Positions 35,640 to 47,488 of a stretch of DNA of 64,000 nucleotides are shown here, one piece after another (the stretch's first letter is position 1; each line of letters begins with the position of its first letter). The stretch lies in contig NC_051069.1 in NCBI RefSeq assembly GCF_004664715.2, positions 11,414,501 to 11,478,500 of the forward strand. Reading direction: 5' to 3'. Source of the DNA: Peromyscus leucopus. Its lineage: Eukaryota; Chordata; Mammalia; Rodentia; Cricetidae. The notes below the pieces were generated by a model. The model had not been told where the DNA came from. It searched no databases and worked only from the letters and a program-made list of their open reading frames with translations. Made by a program: the position numbers and the translations under genes.

Positions 35640-36010
35640 AAGATCACCCCCAAAGGTGACAATTATCCAGGCGGAAACTGAGGCTGCATCTCAGAGCAGG
35701 CAGTTCCTCCTGGACAGATTGCTGCCCTCACAGGATAACCGCAATAACAACTCAGTCACATCACCGGCCTGGCTAGTTACCCAAGCTTTCAGCCATACAA
35801 ACCCTGCCCCTAGCTCCCCAACCCCTTCCATTATTTCCCTTCCCTATAAAATCCCAGCATCCCCTTCAGCCCCTTGAAGACGGATCTGGGTTTACTCCGG
35901 TACTGTCTGTTTTCCGAGTGAGAGCCCATTCATCAGTGCTCCTCTCTCTTCTCCAGAATGGCCACCCAGCCTTTTGTGACGCTCAGAACTGGAGCTTTTG
36001 ACCTAAAATT
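35640..36010 (+). mobile_element. Candidate solo LTR of an endogenous retrovirus (old, non-coding)
   Basis: A C-rich region with a TATA-like box ('ttccctataaaatcccagca', about 35837-35856) about 40-50 bases upstream of 'ggatctgggtttactccggt'. This looks like a retroviral LTR U3-R arrangement. No AATAAA, clear terminal TG/CA repeats or internal viral genes were found. It could also be a cryptic promoter of another kind. Confidence 0.35.
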
Positions 36011-36261
36011 ACAGTGACCAACGTTGGTCAGCCAGCCAGAAGAAAGAATGTTTTTTGAGCATTAGCCAAGCACAATGAATCAGTCTCAGGTGAGATGGTC
36101 CCATATAATTGCTGGGGTTCCTTTTATTCTTGGGGCTTTTCCTGATCTCTCAACTTGGGTCTTCTTTCTACTGTTACTCAGTAAAGTCAAGAAATAAGTG
36201 TGTGGACCCACAGTACAAACTCTCAGTCCTTTGCAATAGTGCACACTGGGCCTCTAGTGTG

Positions 36262-36312
36262 TGGGGTGTGTGTGTGTGTGTGTGTGTGTGTTGTTGTTGT
36301 TGTTGTTGTTTT
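36262..36312 (+). repeat. (GT)n(TTG)n microsatellite
   Basis: GT units (about 36264-36290) run straight into TTG units. Confidence 0.93.
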
Positions 36313-36744
36313 TCCTTTTGTTTGTTTAAACCCTAAGATTGTGGAACCAAGCCAGTTGTTTTTGCAAGGAAATTTGAAATTATTCAGGAACAGCGATACC
36401 AAATAGTGGGCAGAGACACAAGATATCTTAAAGAGCCAGGGTGTTTGGGAAATCTCTGTTGGTCTTTGTATGACAGGTAGTACTAATTCTGGGCCATGAG
36501 GAAGGCACCTAGGAGAATGCTGTCAAGGAGAAGATGGTGTGTTATATGAAACACAGCCCGAGAAAACACTACATGCAAAAAGAAAGGCTAGGAGCTTTTA
36601 TGCGGCTCATTAGGTTTCTCTCTCTCTCTCTTTTTATTATTATTTTACAGTAGGAATTATTTTGTCAGAAACCAGGAATGTGAGCAGAAATGTGTGACCT
36701 ATACCAACCTGAAATGGCACTGTAGACTAAAATCTTTCCACTAT

Positions 36745-36898
36745 TACTTTTGTTTTGCTTTGTTTTCGAGACAGGGTTTCTCTGTATAGTTTTGGTGCCT
36801 GTCTGTAGAACAGGCTGGCCTCGAACTCACAGAGGTCTGCCGGACTCTGCCTCCCAAGTGCTGGGATTAATGGCATGCGCCGCCACCGCCTGGCTCCA
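36745..36898 (-). repeat. Antisense B1 SINE, cricetid-type
   Basis: 'tttcgagacagggtttctct', 'tagttttggtgcctgtctgt', 'gcctcgaactcacagaggtc' and 'gtgctgggattaatggcatg'. 'gttttggtgcctgtc' is the reverse of the cricetid-type right arm. Confidence 0.95.
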
Positions 36899-37164
36899 CT
36901 ATTACTTTTTGATTTCTAGGGTGAGAAGCTGGACCTACTTAGTTATGACATTCTCTGGCGTAGGATTCCAGTTACACTAATTATTTAACAAATTTGCATA
37001 AGGATCATCAGTGCAGGCCATCAAACAAAGGAGAAAGTCCCAGGTACCTATGTGCTTCCTAAGACTCCACAAACTCTGCCTGCATCTACACAGGCTCTAG
37101 GATCTCTGGAATCTGTGGCAAATGCCTGACAGACCCTGGGAGATTGCTTTGGTTCCCAGTTTCG

Positions 37165-37262
37165 GTCTGTGGTGGGAGGCATGGCGGTGGGAGGCTTGGC
37201 GGTGGGAGGGGATTTGGGCATGGCGGTGGGCGTGGCTTGTGGCATGGTGGTGGGAAAGTTGG
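37165..37262 (+). repeat. G-rich short minisatellite
   Basis: Imperfect repeats of 'gcatggcggtgggaggctt' and 'ggcggtggga' units. Short and variable. Confidence 0.8.
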
Positions 37263-38169
37263 GCAGCTAGTCTTTCCATATTTGTATAGGCCAGGAAGCA
37301 GAGAGCTCAGACAGGAACTGGACGTGGGTGTCACCTATTACAGGATATCAAAGCCTGTCCCTAGTGACCTAGAAATACCACAAGTCTCCAAGGTTCCACA
37401 AACTCCCAAAGCAGCAATGCCAACTGGTCACCACGTGTTCAAATACATGAGCCCTGAGAGAGTGTGTCACATTCAAACATAGCAATGCTATTTAAAATTA
37501 CTGTTCATTTGTTAAATGGTGGTATCCAGTTATATGTTACAATTAGATCTTACCTTTGGGATTTGGTAAAAAAATTTTCACTACTTCACTGATGACATGT
37601 CTGTGGCTTCCCAGATAAAAGTTCAATGGAGGTGACTGCATAATGTGTGGATGAGCTGGGGTGGTTAGCTGCGATTTCCTGAGATGGTAGTACTGAGGGT
37701 GGGTGGTGGCTACATGGAGTCATTACACTGTCCCCTCAACTTTCTATGTTTGTTGTTCACAATGACAAGCTAAACAAACCTTACCTACATTGTTCCTATG
37801 TGAGACAGCTGCTCCTGCCCGCTAACAAAATGGGTAGCATCATGAGACACCCAGGGATGGCTCATATAGCCTCCAGTATATGATGGTGGTAAGATGCAGG
37901 ACTGGAGACTGGAGCGATCAAGGGACATGTGTGACTCATTGAGCTCTGGAAGCTTTGTTCTTTGCCACTGAAGACACCATGCTACCCTAGACCCTATTAG
38001 TCACCAGAAACCATTGTAGAGGTGTTCAGATCTTCCTGGCTGTCTCTTTTTTATTTCCTAAATCTTTATAGAGTATTTTAAAATATATATCTGAAAAATG
38101 TGACACTACCAAAGACACGACATGACTTTCTAAACTATAAACATTTTAATGCTTTCTCAAGATTCTTTG

Positions 38170-38175
<6 letters not shown>

Positions 38176-38230
<55 letters not shown>

Positions 38231-38262
38231 CCTCCCTCCCTCCCTCCCTCTCTCTCTCTCCT
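38176..38262 (+). repeat. (CT)n/(CCCT)n tract
   Basis: About 50 bases of CT then CCCT and CT units. It sits next to a reversed SINE remnant. Confidence 0.95.
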
Positions 38263-38263
38263 C

Positions 38264-38345
38264 TCAGTGTTAGGGATCAAAGTCAGGGCACATAAATAGA
38301 ATGCTAGGTAAGTACTCTACCACTGAGCCAGAATCTCGACTTGCA
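38264..38345 (-). repeat. Antisense SINE remnant
   Basis: 'gttagggatcaaagtcaggg' and 'aggtaagtactctaccactg' are the reverse of a tRNA-like SINE head. The body is replaced by the CT tract. Confidence 0.6.
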
Positions 38346-38544
38346 TTTTTAAAACAATAAAATGTGATAGATGAATCTGAACTCTGCCAACTCTCATTTC
38401 TCTTCTTTGCCTCTCCTGGTGGTGTGAGGTTACTCAGGTCATTATATGTCTGTGTCTATGTCATCTGCAACTATCTATATTCTATTGTCTATCATTATCT
38501 ATTTATCATCTATATATCATCCATCCTCTCTCTCTTCTCTCTCT

Positions 38545-38556
38545 CATCTATTTACC

Positions 38557-38613
<57 letters not shown>

Positions 38614-38614
38614 G
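38545..38614 (+). repeat. (ATCT)n microsatellite
   Basis: About 13 pure ATCT units with imperfect flanks (tatctatt, atcatcta). Confidence 0.95.
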
Positions 38615-39499
38615 ATGTCTATTTAATGTCTGTGCTCAAATAGTTTTTATGTGGGGGTTTATGTCTTACATAAACAGAACCATGTTTCTGAGACTCACTC
38701 TTTTCAAACAGCATCATTGTTTTAAGACTTAGCCTAGTTGATACATAAAGTTCTGGTTCACACATTTTAATACCTGTAAATGCTTTTATCATATAAGAAA
38801 ATGCATAGGTTTTAAAAATCCCTTTTCCTGTCAAGGAACAGGTTGTTTTAGTTGTTTTTGTTCAAATGAGGGGGCAACACTGGTTCTATCCATATTTCTT
38901 TGTAGACTTGTTGAAGAATTTCTCTAGGGTCCATTCCTAGGCACAGAGTGGCCAGGTCCTAGGGGCATGATGCTTCCATCTGAGATTGCCAAGTTGCTCT
39001 GCAGAGTGGTTGAGGTAGTTTACACTCTGACGAGATGAATCTTTCCCCATCCCCTAGCTGCTTCCTACTGTCAAAACTACACACTTGCCAATCCAATGGG
39101 AGTGAATTGTTCCCTCTGTGATTTTTTTCAATTTGCATTTCCCTCAGAACTAGCAAGATGGAGACTTTCGGAGCCTTTACCAACCTCCCTGGCTCGCTCT
39201 CCAGTGGGTTCCTGCCAATGTCTTCTACCTACTCCTTCAGCTTTTTGCATTCTGTACTGATTCAGAAGAATCTGAATTTATTATACAGTCTAGATGCCCT
39301 TGTTTTGCTGATGGTAAGTATTGCATTCCTATTATTTTATTATTGTTTCCTTATTTCTTGCTTGGCATTTCTTGTTGTAAAGTTTTAATTTTAACACCAA
39401 AGTCATCTATCTATCAACCATTTATCCATCTATCTCTCATGATAGCTTTACTTCCTATTTTGTGTCAACAGTCCTTTCTCTCCTTTGGGTTGTGGGGCG

Positions 39500-39835
39500 A
39501 GTATAAGACCACACAGTCAAACATGGGGTCTTGACTGCCAGCCAAGGAAAGTAATTGGACCCTCAGGGCAGCTTGACCTTCATGAATGGCTTGATCCATT
39601 GATCAGCTCAAAATCTGAGTAGGCTATTGAGAGGCAGAGGAACTGTGGGAAGTGGGACCTAATGAGGCAGTAGTCGCTGGGGTCTTGCCCTAGTTCCTCC
39701 TTCTTATTCTGCCTCTGCTTCCTGTCCATTATGAAGTGAGTGGCCTCTGCTACAGGCTCCTGCTGTCAAGATGTTTTCTTTTTCCACAAGCCAGAATCAA
39801 CAGATCCAAGGACTTTGAGCTGATGCCAACGAAAC
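39500..39835 (+). repeat. Unassigned interspersed repeat inside the L1 region
   Basis: 'catgaatggcttgatccatt', 'gtgggacctaatgaggcagt' and 'ccacaagccagaatcaacag' follow the order of a rodent L1-tail or DNA-element repeat. I cannot assign it. Confidence 0.4.
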
Positions 39836-40857
39836 TGTGAGCGAAGAGAATGGTAGGATACTTGCCTACCATGTGCAGTCCTAGGTTTGACCCCTGCACT
39901 GTGGGTGTGGGGAAAGGTGATCCATTGTCCAGGAAATATTTGCCAAATAATGCTTTCCTCTATTGAAGCTACCACCATCTGTGTTTTGGTCTCATTTCCC
40001 TCCACACAGGATTCATCTGTGGATTCCATACGTGTTCTCTTTGGTCTATCTACACCACACTGAAAGCACACTTTCCTGTTACTTTATGATGATGTCTTAC
40101 TGTCTTATTATCTCCTTCCATGTTTCTCTTCAAAGTCATATTTGATATTTTAGCCCCTTGCTCTTCATATGCATTTTAGTGTCACATTACACAAAAAAAA
40201 CAGCCTGCTCAGACTTTGCTTAGTATTACATTTATAGACTGCTCGGAAAGGCAGCTTTTTAAATGAAATCGAATTTTCTCTTCACTCACTAGTTTAGCTT
40301 GTGATCTATAGTGTTTTAAATCTTTGATAAAATGGTGTGGTTTTCCTCCATAAATATCTTATGTAGATTCATTCATGGATAGCTTTTATTGTTGTAAGTA
40401 CATTTTCCTTTATATTGGGTTTCCCATTGGTTTCTGCTTATGAGTAAGAGGGCTACTGATAAATGAGTATTGATCTTGGATCCCATCACTTAACTAAACT
40501 CTCTTATTTGTTTTAATTGTTGTGTATTCTCTCTATACACAGGCAAGATGTCTGCAAATGATTACAACCCTGTTTCATTTCAATCACTGTGTCTGTGTTT
40601 GCAACTTAATTTTGCCTTATTGCATTGGTTAATTTGGGGGTAAATATCATTAAAGCACAGAACTGCAAAGCCATCACAAAACCCATTACTTTGTACAATT
40701 GATAAATGCTAATAAAAATTTTACATCACAAAAAGAATATTCTTGGTTTTTTTCTTGCTAAAATAATACTTTTAAAACTCCATCAGAATTTAATACTTGG
40801 CCACAGGCTACTTTAGCATTTTTTTTTTTTTTTTTTTGATACTTTAAGAAAAGTCAT

Positions 40858-41070
40858 AGGAGCTGGAGAGATGGCTCAGCTGTCAAGAGCACTGTCTACT
40901 CTTCCAGAGGAATGGGGTTTGAACCCCACCACCCACATGATGGCTCACAACCATTCGGATCTCCAGTTCTGACATCCTCTTCTTCCTTTCATGAGCAAGC
41001 ACTCAGCAGTACTCAGACATACCTGCAAACACCTGTACATACGAAATAAAAATAAAATCCGAAATACGTT
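40858..41070 (+). repeat. B2 SINE
   Basis: 'ggagctggagagatggctca', 'agagcactgtctactcttcc' and 'gatggctcacaaccattcgg', ending in an AATAAAAATAAA tail. The polymerase III A box lies in the first 20 bases. Confidence 0.95.
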
Positions 41071-41464
41071 TTTTAAAAGTCATGAATGGGTGTTGGCTTT
41101 TGTAAGAGCCTTTCTCTGCTTATTTTGCTGGTAAGCCTGAGTCATCTGGTGCCCTTGAAAATAATGTGTGCTTTTCAGAGGTTGGCTGTGTGGTTCTGCC
41201 TCATAACCCTATCAATTATGTCATTCAAACCTTTTCTATCCGTGTTCATTCCTCTCGGTGTGGTCTACCAGTTCCTCTTAGAGGCTTGTGAAAACCTCCA
41301 TTTCTCATCATTGGATCAAGCTTTGCTTTATGTAGTTTGGGTGTGAGTCTGAGCTTGGGAACTCCTCATTCTGCCTTCTGAGTTTTTATTTTTTTGAGAG
41401 TTCCTTTTCCTTCAGGTATGCTAGTAAAATGGATTTAGTTCAACACATTGGTTTTTTTTTTTTA

Positions 41465-41705
41465 ATGTATGTGCTATGTATGTGTGTACATGGGTGAGCT
41501 CCCATGTGTGGCACATGTGGAGAAGAGAGATTGGCATCTGGATATCATCCTTACCTGCTTTTCCACCTCACTCTTTGAGGCAGGGTCTCTCCTTGAACCT
41601 GGAGCTCACCATTTCAACTAGACTGACTGGCCAGCAAGTATCCCGGGATCAAATCCCCAGGGCTGGATTTAGACATTCACCCCCACCAGCCCAACTTTTA
41701 CATGT
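41465..41705 (-). repeat. Antisense SINE (B3/B4-like) with TG-rich tail
   Basis: 'ctatgtatgtgtgtacatgg', 'gaggcagggtctctccttga' and 'acctggagctcaccatttca' resemble the copy at 12172. Confidence 0.65.
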
Positions 41706-41719
41706 ATGTTGGTGTGTTA

Positions 41720-42132
41720 TTCAGGGTTTCTATTGCTGTGATGAAACACCATGACCAGAAAACAAGTTGGGAAGGAAAGGGTTTATTTGGCTTACACTTC
41801 CATATCATTGTTCACCCTCAAAGGAAGTCAGGACAAGAACTCAAAACAGGGCAGGAACCTGGAAGCAGGAACTGATGCAGAGGCCATGTTTCTTACTGGC
41901 TTGCTCCTCATGGCGTGTTCAGTCTGCTTTCTTATAGAATCCAGGACCACCAACCCAGGGATGGCACCACCCACAATGGCCTGGACCCTTCTTCATCAAT
42001 CACTAATTAAGGAATTGCCTTTACAGGCCTGCCTACAACTCGGTCTTATGGAGGCATTTTCTTAATTGAGGTTCCCTCCTCTCAAATGACTTTAGCTATG
42101 TCAAGTTGACATGAAACTATCCGGAACAGCTA
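41720..42132 (-). repeat. Rodent interspersed repeat, antisense, near full length
   Basis: The best preserved copy of the family in the window: 'gatgaaacaccatgaccaga', 'gtttatttggcttacacttc', 'atagaatccaggaccaccaa', 'aatcactaattaaggaattg' and 'ctatgtcaagttgacatgaa'. Confidence 0.88.
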
Positions 42133-42604
42133 GGGAGTCAAACTCAGGTCCTCACACTTGCTTTGTGAGTCCTTTCCCCTCGGAAGCTGTTTCCTCAGAC
42201 CCTAGTCCAGCTTATCTGTGTCTCTTTAGTTTGACATTTTATTGGAATTGGACATGTGAGTCTTGCTCTTTTCAAATCTAGTATAAATAGGTTTAAGACA
42301 TAGGACCATATAGTCCAACACGGGCACAGGAAAACTACTTGTGAATTCCAGGAGATGCTGTCTACATTCCATAGGTCCTCCCTGTAGCATCATCATGGAG
42401 GGAATGCTCTGCGCCAGGGAGGGCATGGAGTGGAGGTCCTAACATTGGAAGAGTCTGAGCGGCCAGAGGAGCAGACTTCTTTTTGTCTCTAGGCTTTTTT
42501 CCCCATCCTCATCACCCTAAGATTTCTAATCTCCTCCCTGTAAGGGATCAGTTCTGAGACTCTAAGCATGCCTTCATGAGTCAGCCAATCTACCATACAT
42601 TCAC

Positions 42605-42824
42605 ATGTCCAAATTCCCAATCGATTAATTCATCCATTTATGATCCAACCATCCATGTATCATTCATCATCTATACCTATCCATCCCTCCATTCACATTT
42701 ATCTATATCTATCCATCTTTTCATCCATACACCCATCTATAACTTTCCCTCCATTCACACATCCATCTATCCATCTATCCTTTATTCACCCATACATCCT
42801 TTCTACTTCCTTCTATCATCTATC

Positions 42825-42874
<50 letters not shown>

Positions 42875-42965
42875 AGATCTATCATCTACCCATTCACATA
42901 TCCATCAGTACATCTATCTGCCTGTCCAACCATTTAGCCACCTGTCTGTCTATCCATCTATTCAG
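42605..42965 (+). repeat. Degenerate (ATCC)/(ATCT) repeat field with pure (ATCT)n core
   Basis: Imperfect CATCCATC/CTATCCAT units throughout and a pure ATCT run at about 42828-42872. It makes long Pro/Ile/Tyr/Ser-rich open frames that are not genes. Confidence 0.93.
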
Positions 42966-42999
42966 CCAGCCAGCTTCCTGACCAATATCGATGTCATAG

Positions 43000-44470
43000 A
43001 AACTCTACATCAGTGTGATGTGAACAAAAGGAACGTGTTCATAACGTTCCCTTATTGGGATTGGTGGGACACAGGCAAGGATCTTGTGGGACAGTTACAG
43101 ACATGCAAAGGAGCTATTTATGAAGCTCTGACCAAAAAACATAAAGCACTGTAGAATATTAGCTGTGCCTTGATCACACTCTCTCATCCACTTAACTAAC
43201 ACTTGTAAGTGCCGGGATGTGGTTAAGCTCTCAGTTCAGTCTGGCCAGTGGGTCAGGCATCAGGAATGGTAGATTCATTAGTGCAAGTTAAGTAAGCAGG
43301 GGAATGATAGGGTGCAGAAGTGATGGTGAGTGCAGTGGCCAGCTTAGAATGGCATGCTGCCCAGACAACGGCCAGGATGCCCTTGTCATCAGTGAGCATA
43401 TCTCAGGGTCTTTTAATGTCAGGCACACTGAGAGTCCAGTGGTCTAGAGTCCAGCATGGGCACTGACCCTTCTGTTCCTGAGCAGTAGCCCTGCTCCTCC
43501 TTCTCCCTATTCACCTCCATCCCTGGGCTCAGTGGGACCTTCTTTGCCCAGAACTCCTCACCAGTCTTCTCAGCCTATACTAATAGCCTGACTCTGGGCT
43601 GGAGAATACCAACAGGGAAGGGGCAGCAAGAACTGGAGCTTGAGAAAGCTGGGCTGGAGCGGGGAGGAGGAAGGTGGAGTAAGAACTAGACGAGGTTGGG
43701 TTGGGCATGGTGTTGGGATCACGCTTCTTCCCTCGATCTCAGAACATGTTGTTCCTTCTCTCTGTAACATCCATCCCTACCTCCCTCTGGCATGCCACCT
43801 ACATCCTTCAGGTATGCTTAACTCTTGCTCCTCCTGGGGCCCCTTGGTGCTGAGACTCTTGCCCAGGTTAAAGCCTCTGCCACGCCATCACACAGCATAG
43901 TAACTGACTTTGTTACTATCTCAATGGCTGAGAGCTCTGTGAAGGTATCGTCTTATTGATCCTTGTATCTTAGCAACTAGAACCAGGCCCGGCAGCATCT
44001 GAGATTCTATCACATAAGTGCCCATTGGATGGATGGATGGCATAGATGAACGCCAGACAGATGAGTGGGTAAAAGAGCAGATGAGACAGTAGGTAACAGA
44101 AGGCTGGTTGATGGATGAGCAGGACGGGCAGGTGAGTCCTAGAATACTTCCATGACTGCTCTGGGCCATCTGCTCTCCAGGAGATATCTTTCACCAGTAA
44201 CACTGGAGAAGGCCCAGGAAGCCTCTCTCCCTGTCAGAATCCTTCTAACAAGCTGTTGAGTCCTGCCCAGTGGGCAGCTCCCTCCTCCCTTCCTGAGAGT
44301 GCCACAGATGATAGTTTGAAATGGTTTGGGCTTAAATGCCCTGTGTGTATGTATGTGTGGGGGAGATGGGGTGGGTGGGGGGGTGGAATCAAATGACTCA
44401 ATTAGATATCCCTCCAGACACTAAAGGTCATTTTGTAATTTTTGTTCAGAGTTGGTGGCTGGGGTGCAGT
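43000..44470. other. Intergenic, no gene recognised
   Basis: No coding or strong repeat signal apart from short GGAT runs near 44025 and a G-rich patch near 44360. Confidence 0.5.
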
Positions 44471-44474
44471 GGGG

Positions 44475-44735
44475 TGAGAGGTGAAACAAGGTCTTACTCT
44501 GTAGCCCAGGCTAGCTTCATATTCACAGCAATCATCTTGCCTCAGCTTCCTAAGTACTGCGACTCAAGGAATGAGGCATTATGCCAGCTGGTGTAATAGT
44601 TTTTTTAAATGCTTCTGAGTATAGAGAGTATGCTCACTCTGTAGACCTGGCTGGTCTTGAACTTAGACATCCACTTGCCTCTGCTTTCTAAGTTCTGGGA
44701 TTAAAGGCATGTGCCACCACACCCGGGCCTTTTTC
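44475..44735 (-). repeat. Two adjacent antisense B1-type SINEs (diverged)
   Basis: First 'aaggtcttactctgtagccc' to 'aaggaatgaggcattatgcc'. Then 'cactctgtagacctggctgg' to 'gttctgggattaaaggcatg' and 'ccaccacaccc'. Confidence 0.8.
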
Positions 44736-44739
44736 TGGT

Positions 44740-46730
44740 TTTTGTTTTTTGAGTGTAGAATATTTATTAGTACCAAAATAAGTGTCAAATAATCATTCGA
44801 AGTTTAATGTTTGTCTGCTCTAGTTTATGATTCAAATGTTATTTTCCCAATCCCCTGTTCTTAAAAAGTAAAAACTATATTCCCATTATTTTGGGACAGT
44901 CAGTGGCCATTTCATAACACCCAACAGCCTTATAAAGCACCCCTTTAAGTCCTAACATCCAGGTCCCTGAACCCCACACTGTGAGCCCTTAAGTTAATCA
45001 TCTACAGTTAATCCTCTATCTAGATGGAGGTATCTAGAAGGCAAAAGTGGGGACTTTCTGCTGAGCAGCTGGGAAGAGTGATCTAGTCAGGGCCATCACC
45101 GATGACCTGGCTCTCCTCCCACTGAAAAGGTCTTGCTTTGAACAGAGGAAGAACTCCAGGCATCATTTTTTACCACTACTCAGGCTCTGGACTTGAAAAG
45201 CTAGTCCAAGCTGCTGGATGCTGAGGTCTGACCTGGGCAGCTAGACTTAGCTGTAGAGATCCACAGGTAACAAGTCACAGGAAACCCGCAACAGCTGAAT
45301 ACCAAGAGCCTAGGGGTTTGTTTTGTTTTGTTTTTTCCTCTTCACCAGAGCAAACTAATAGGGAGTGACTTATTAAAAAGCCTAGGAAAATGGTGGTACC
45401 AAGGCCCCTTGTTAGCCTCCATCCTCTTGAGGGGGAGAGGTTGAAGGTGATACAGGATTGTTTACTTTGGACACATCAAGAGGAACATCTGGTAACTCTT
45501 GCTGCACTGGAATCAAGCACTCATGAAAACACTGATTTCTAAAGCCCATGTACTGGGCAGGGGGTGGGGGAGGAGAGACCCCAGGAAGCTGCTGAGCACT
45601 GAAGTCCAGGGCCAGGCTTGGCGAGCTCGCCTGGGGCTGGTGAGTGACAGACACTTTGCTGCCTGCAGGATTCTGGGCCAGGGACTGAATCCGGCTTCTC
45701 TCCCTGGAGCCTTTTGACCACATCTTTCAGGAATAGGAGTTAACAGTGGCCTTCTGTCCTTGCAAGATACATTTGTCACTTAGTGGGGCCTGTGTGTGCC
45801 CTCCCCAGCCCCATGGCCCACAAGCCCCAACTCCAACCAGCTAGACAGAAGCAGCCACTGGCTCCTAGCTAGACCCTGAGTGGAGAAAAGGGTGTCTAGA
45901 GGGTCTGCTGGGGAGGACGGAGCTGTCATAGCCTACAGCCTCAGACTGGGCTCCTCCTCCCTGCAGCCAGGCCCCTGTCTAGCAAAATGACCCAAGTGGA
46001 CAGCTGTTCTGTCTACACACAGACTGCTTCCTTCTGACACCCTCCCTTAATTGTTTAGGACTCTTCTTGCAGGGACAGCAGGCGATTGTTGGTGTGATTC
46101 ACAGTGACTCTGACACAGTAACAAGCAGAGAACCATTAAAATCCTGGGTCCTGCAAGAGGCTTATTTCAGTAATGGGTGTACGGAAGGCCAGAGAATTAA
46201 TTTTCAATATCCTCTGCCTTCCCAGCCTTCCCGGGATCACTCACCTGGCTTTGCCCTGTCTGCCTTGCTCAACATTTAAAAGCACATTTGTGATCCAGAG
46301 ACTCAACGTCTCCTGTCACATCTACATTAATGAAGCTTGAAAAAAAACCCTGCAGATTTTCAGGATCCTGAAGGTCACGGCACTCTTATATTTCACTTGA
46401 AATTTCTTAATGATTTTGTCCCAAAGGCTTCCTGTAGACAGCCATACACGAGGTTGCTGCCACTCCATGGCCTGTCTGCCCCTTGAGACCCGTCTCTGCC
46501 AGGGGTTCCCAGTCTACTTCTGCCTGGTGCTTAGACTGAGACAGTGATGTAGCTTCCATATTATGGGAAGCTCAACAGTCTTTTTAGGGGGTGGAAGGAA
46601 GGACACATGGCTTTGAGGCAACATGGGTATAGGGCTGCGTGATGAGATGCTCCCCAGGTTCCAGAATGTAATTGGACCAACCACGGCCCCCGCTTTCCCA
46701 GGCATGACTGACACACTGGAAGGAAAAGGT
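44740..46730. other. Intergenic between SINEs and the TLE3 3' end, no gene recognised
   Basis: Repeat-poor. A 103-codon minus frame (45412-45723) has no recognised domain. 46000-46480 is AT-richer and could hold conserved noncoding sequence or a distal 3' UTR extension of TLE3. Confidence 0.45.
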
Positions 46731-47178
46731 AATTAAAACACAACAATCAAACCAACCTTTTTAAATAGTAACTTTTAAAAATATAAAAACAGCTCATTAC
46801 AATGACTTTTCCATTTTCTTTTTTCTTCAGGAATAACTCTTCTACCCTCACCCTCCCTTCTGGCTAGAGCCTTAACAAATGGTGGCCAGTGACCATCTGA
46901 AACCCAGAGACAGACGGACAGACTCCAGACAGGCATGACACACCTCTCAGGAAGGTGCAGGGTGCCATGGCCTTTCCACGTCCCAACATCCATCCTGTTG
47001 GGGGCAGCCGCTCAGCCAGAGCACTGGAGATGGGCAGGATTCACAGACGCTCTCCTTTCTTCCTACACTGAGTCCCACATTATAAAATAATCCATAAAAA
47101 TGCAATATAAAAACTCTCTTCCATATGCTACATCCATGGAGAGCCCACCAGCAGGGCTCACACGGTCTTTAGCTTTTC

Positions 47179-47184
47179 TTTAAT
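47179..47184 (-). terminator. Candidate polyadenylation signal ATTAAA for TLE3
   Basis: Minus-strand ATTAAA about 1.4 kb past the stop. It is followed within 40 bases by a G/U-rich stretch (ccgtgtgagccctgctggtg), the arrangement expected of a cleavage site. Confidence 0.35.
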
Positions 47185-47482
47185 AAAACAAAAGACCAAA
47201 AAAAAAACGAAACCGAACAAACCTAATAGCACAAACATCGGTACCCAAGGGCGATACCTGCAGACCACGGTCCATCTGTCCCAGCCTATGACAGCTGCGA
47301 GTGACCACAGTGCGCCAGGCTGTGGCCCCAGCCCCAGCCCCACCCAGGAGTGGGAAGAGAAGCCCTCTCCTCAGACTCACAACCCTGGCGGGGTTACCGT
47401 TTCACCCCGCAGGGAGTAGAAAGGGCTGAAAAGCAGGAAAGGGGAGAAGGCATCTTATGAAAGGATATCACTTCTAATTCTT

Positions 47483-47488
47483 TTTATT
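47483..47488 (-). terminator. Candidate polyadenylation signal AATAAA for TLE3
   Basis: A canonical AATAAA hexamer on the minus strand about 1.1 kb past the stop, directly after a T-rich tract. No strong GU-rich element follows, so it may be a proximal or unused site. Confidence 0.35.

Larger units (their letters stand above)
38640..41430 (-). repeat. Old L1 (L1M-type) fragments, antisense, with later insertions
   Basis: Blocks 38640-39460, 40190-40650 and 41075-41430 read as reversed L1 3' sequence. Examples are 'caatttgcatttccctcaga' after 'ccattcctaggcacagagtg', and 'tcatgaatgggtgttggctt'. They are interrupted by another repeat (39500-39835) and a B2 (40858). No intact reading frame remains. 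Confidence 0.6.

Noticed and set aside
38640..41430. Short frames with hydrophobic stretches (for example 39158-39388, 41086-41346)
   Set aside because: They lie in antisense old L1 sequence, where T-rich reverse complements give Phe/Leu-rich peptides; not membrane proteins.
42576..43154. 192-codon frame rich in Ile, His, Pro, Ser and Tyr
   Set aside because: It is produced by the degenerate ATCC/ATCT repeat field and varies with the repeat unit; not a protein gene.
45412..45723. 103-codon minus frame downstream of TLE3
   Set aside because: Repeat-free and Pro/Ser-rich, but it has no recognised family, no splice context and no strong start. Cross-species codon conservation would be needed to revive it.
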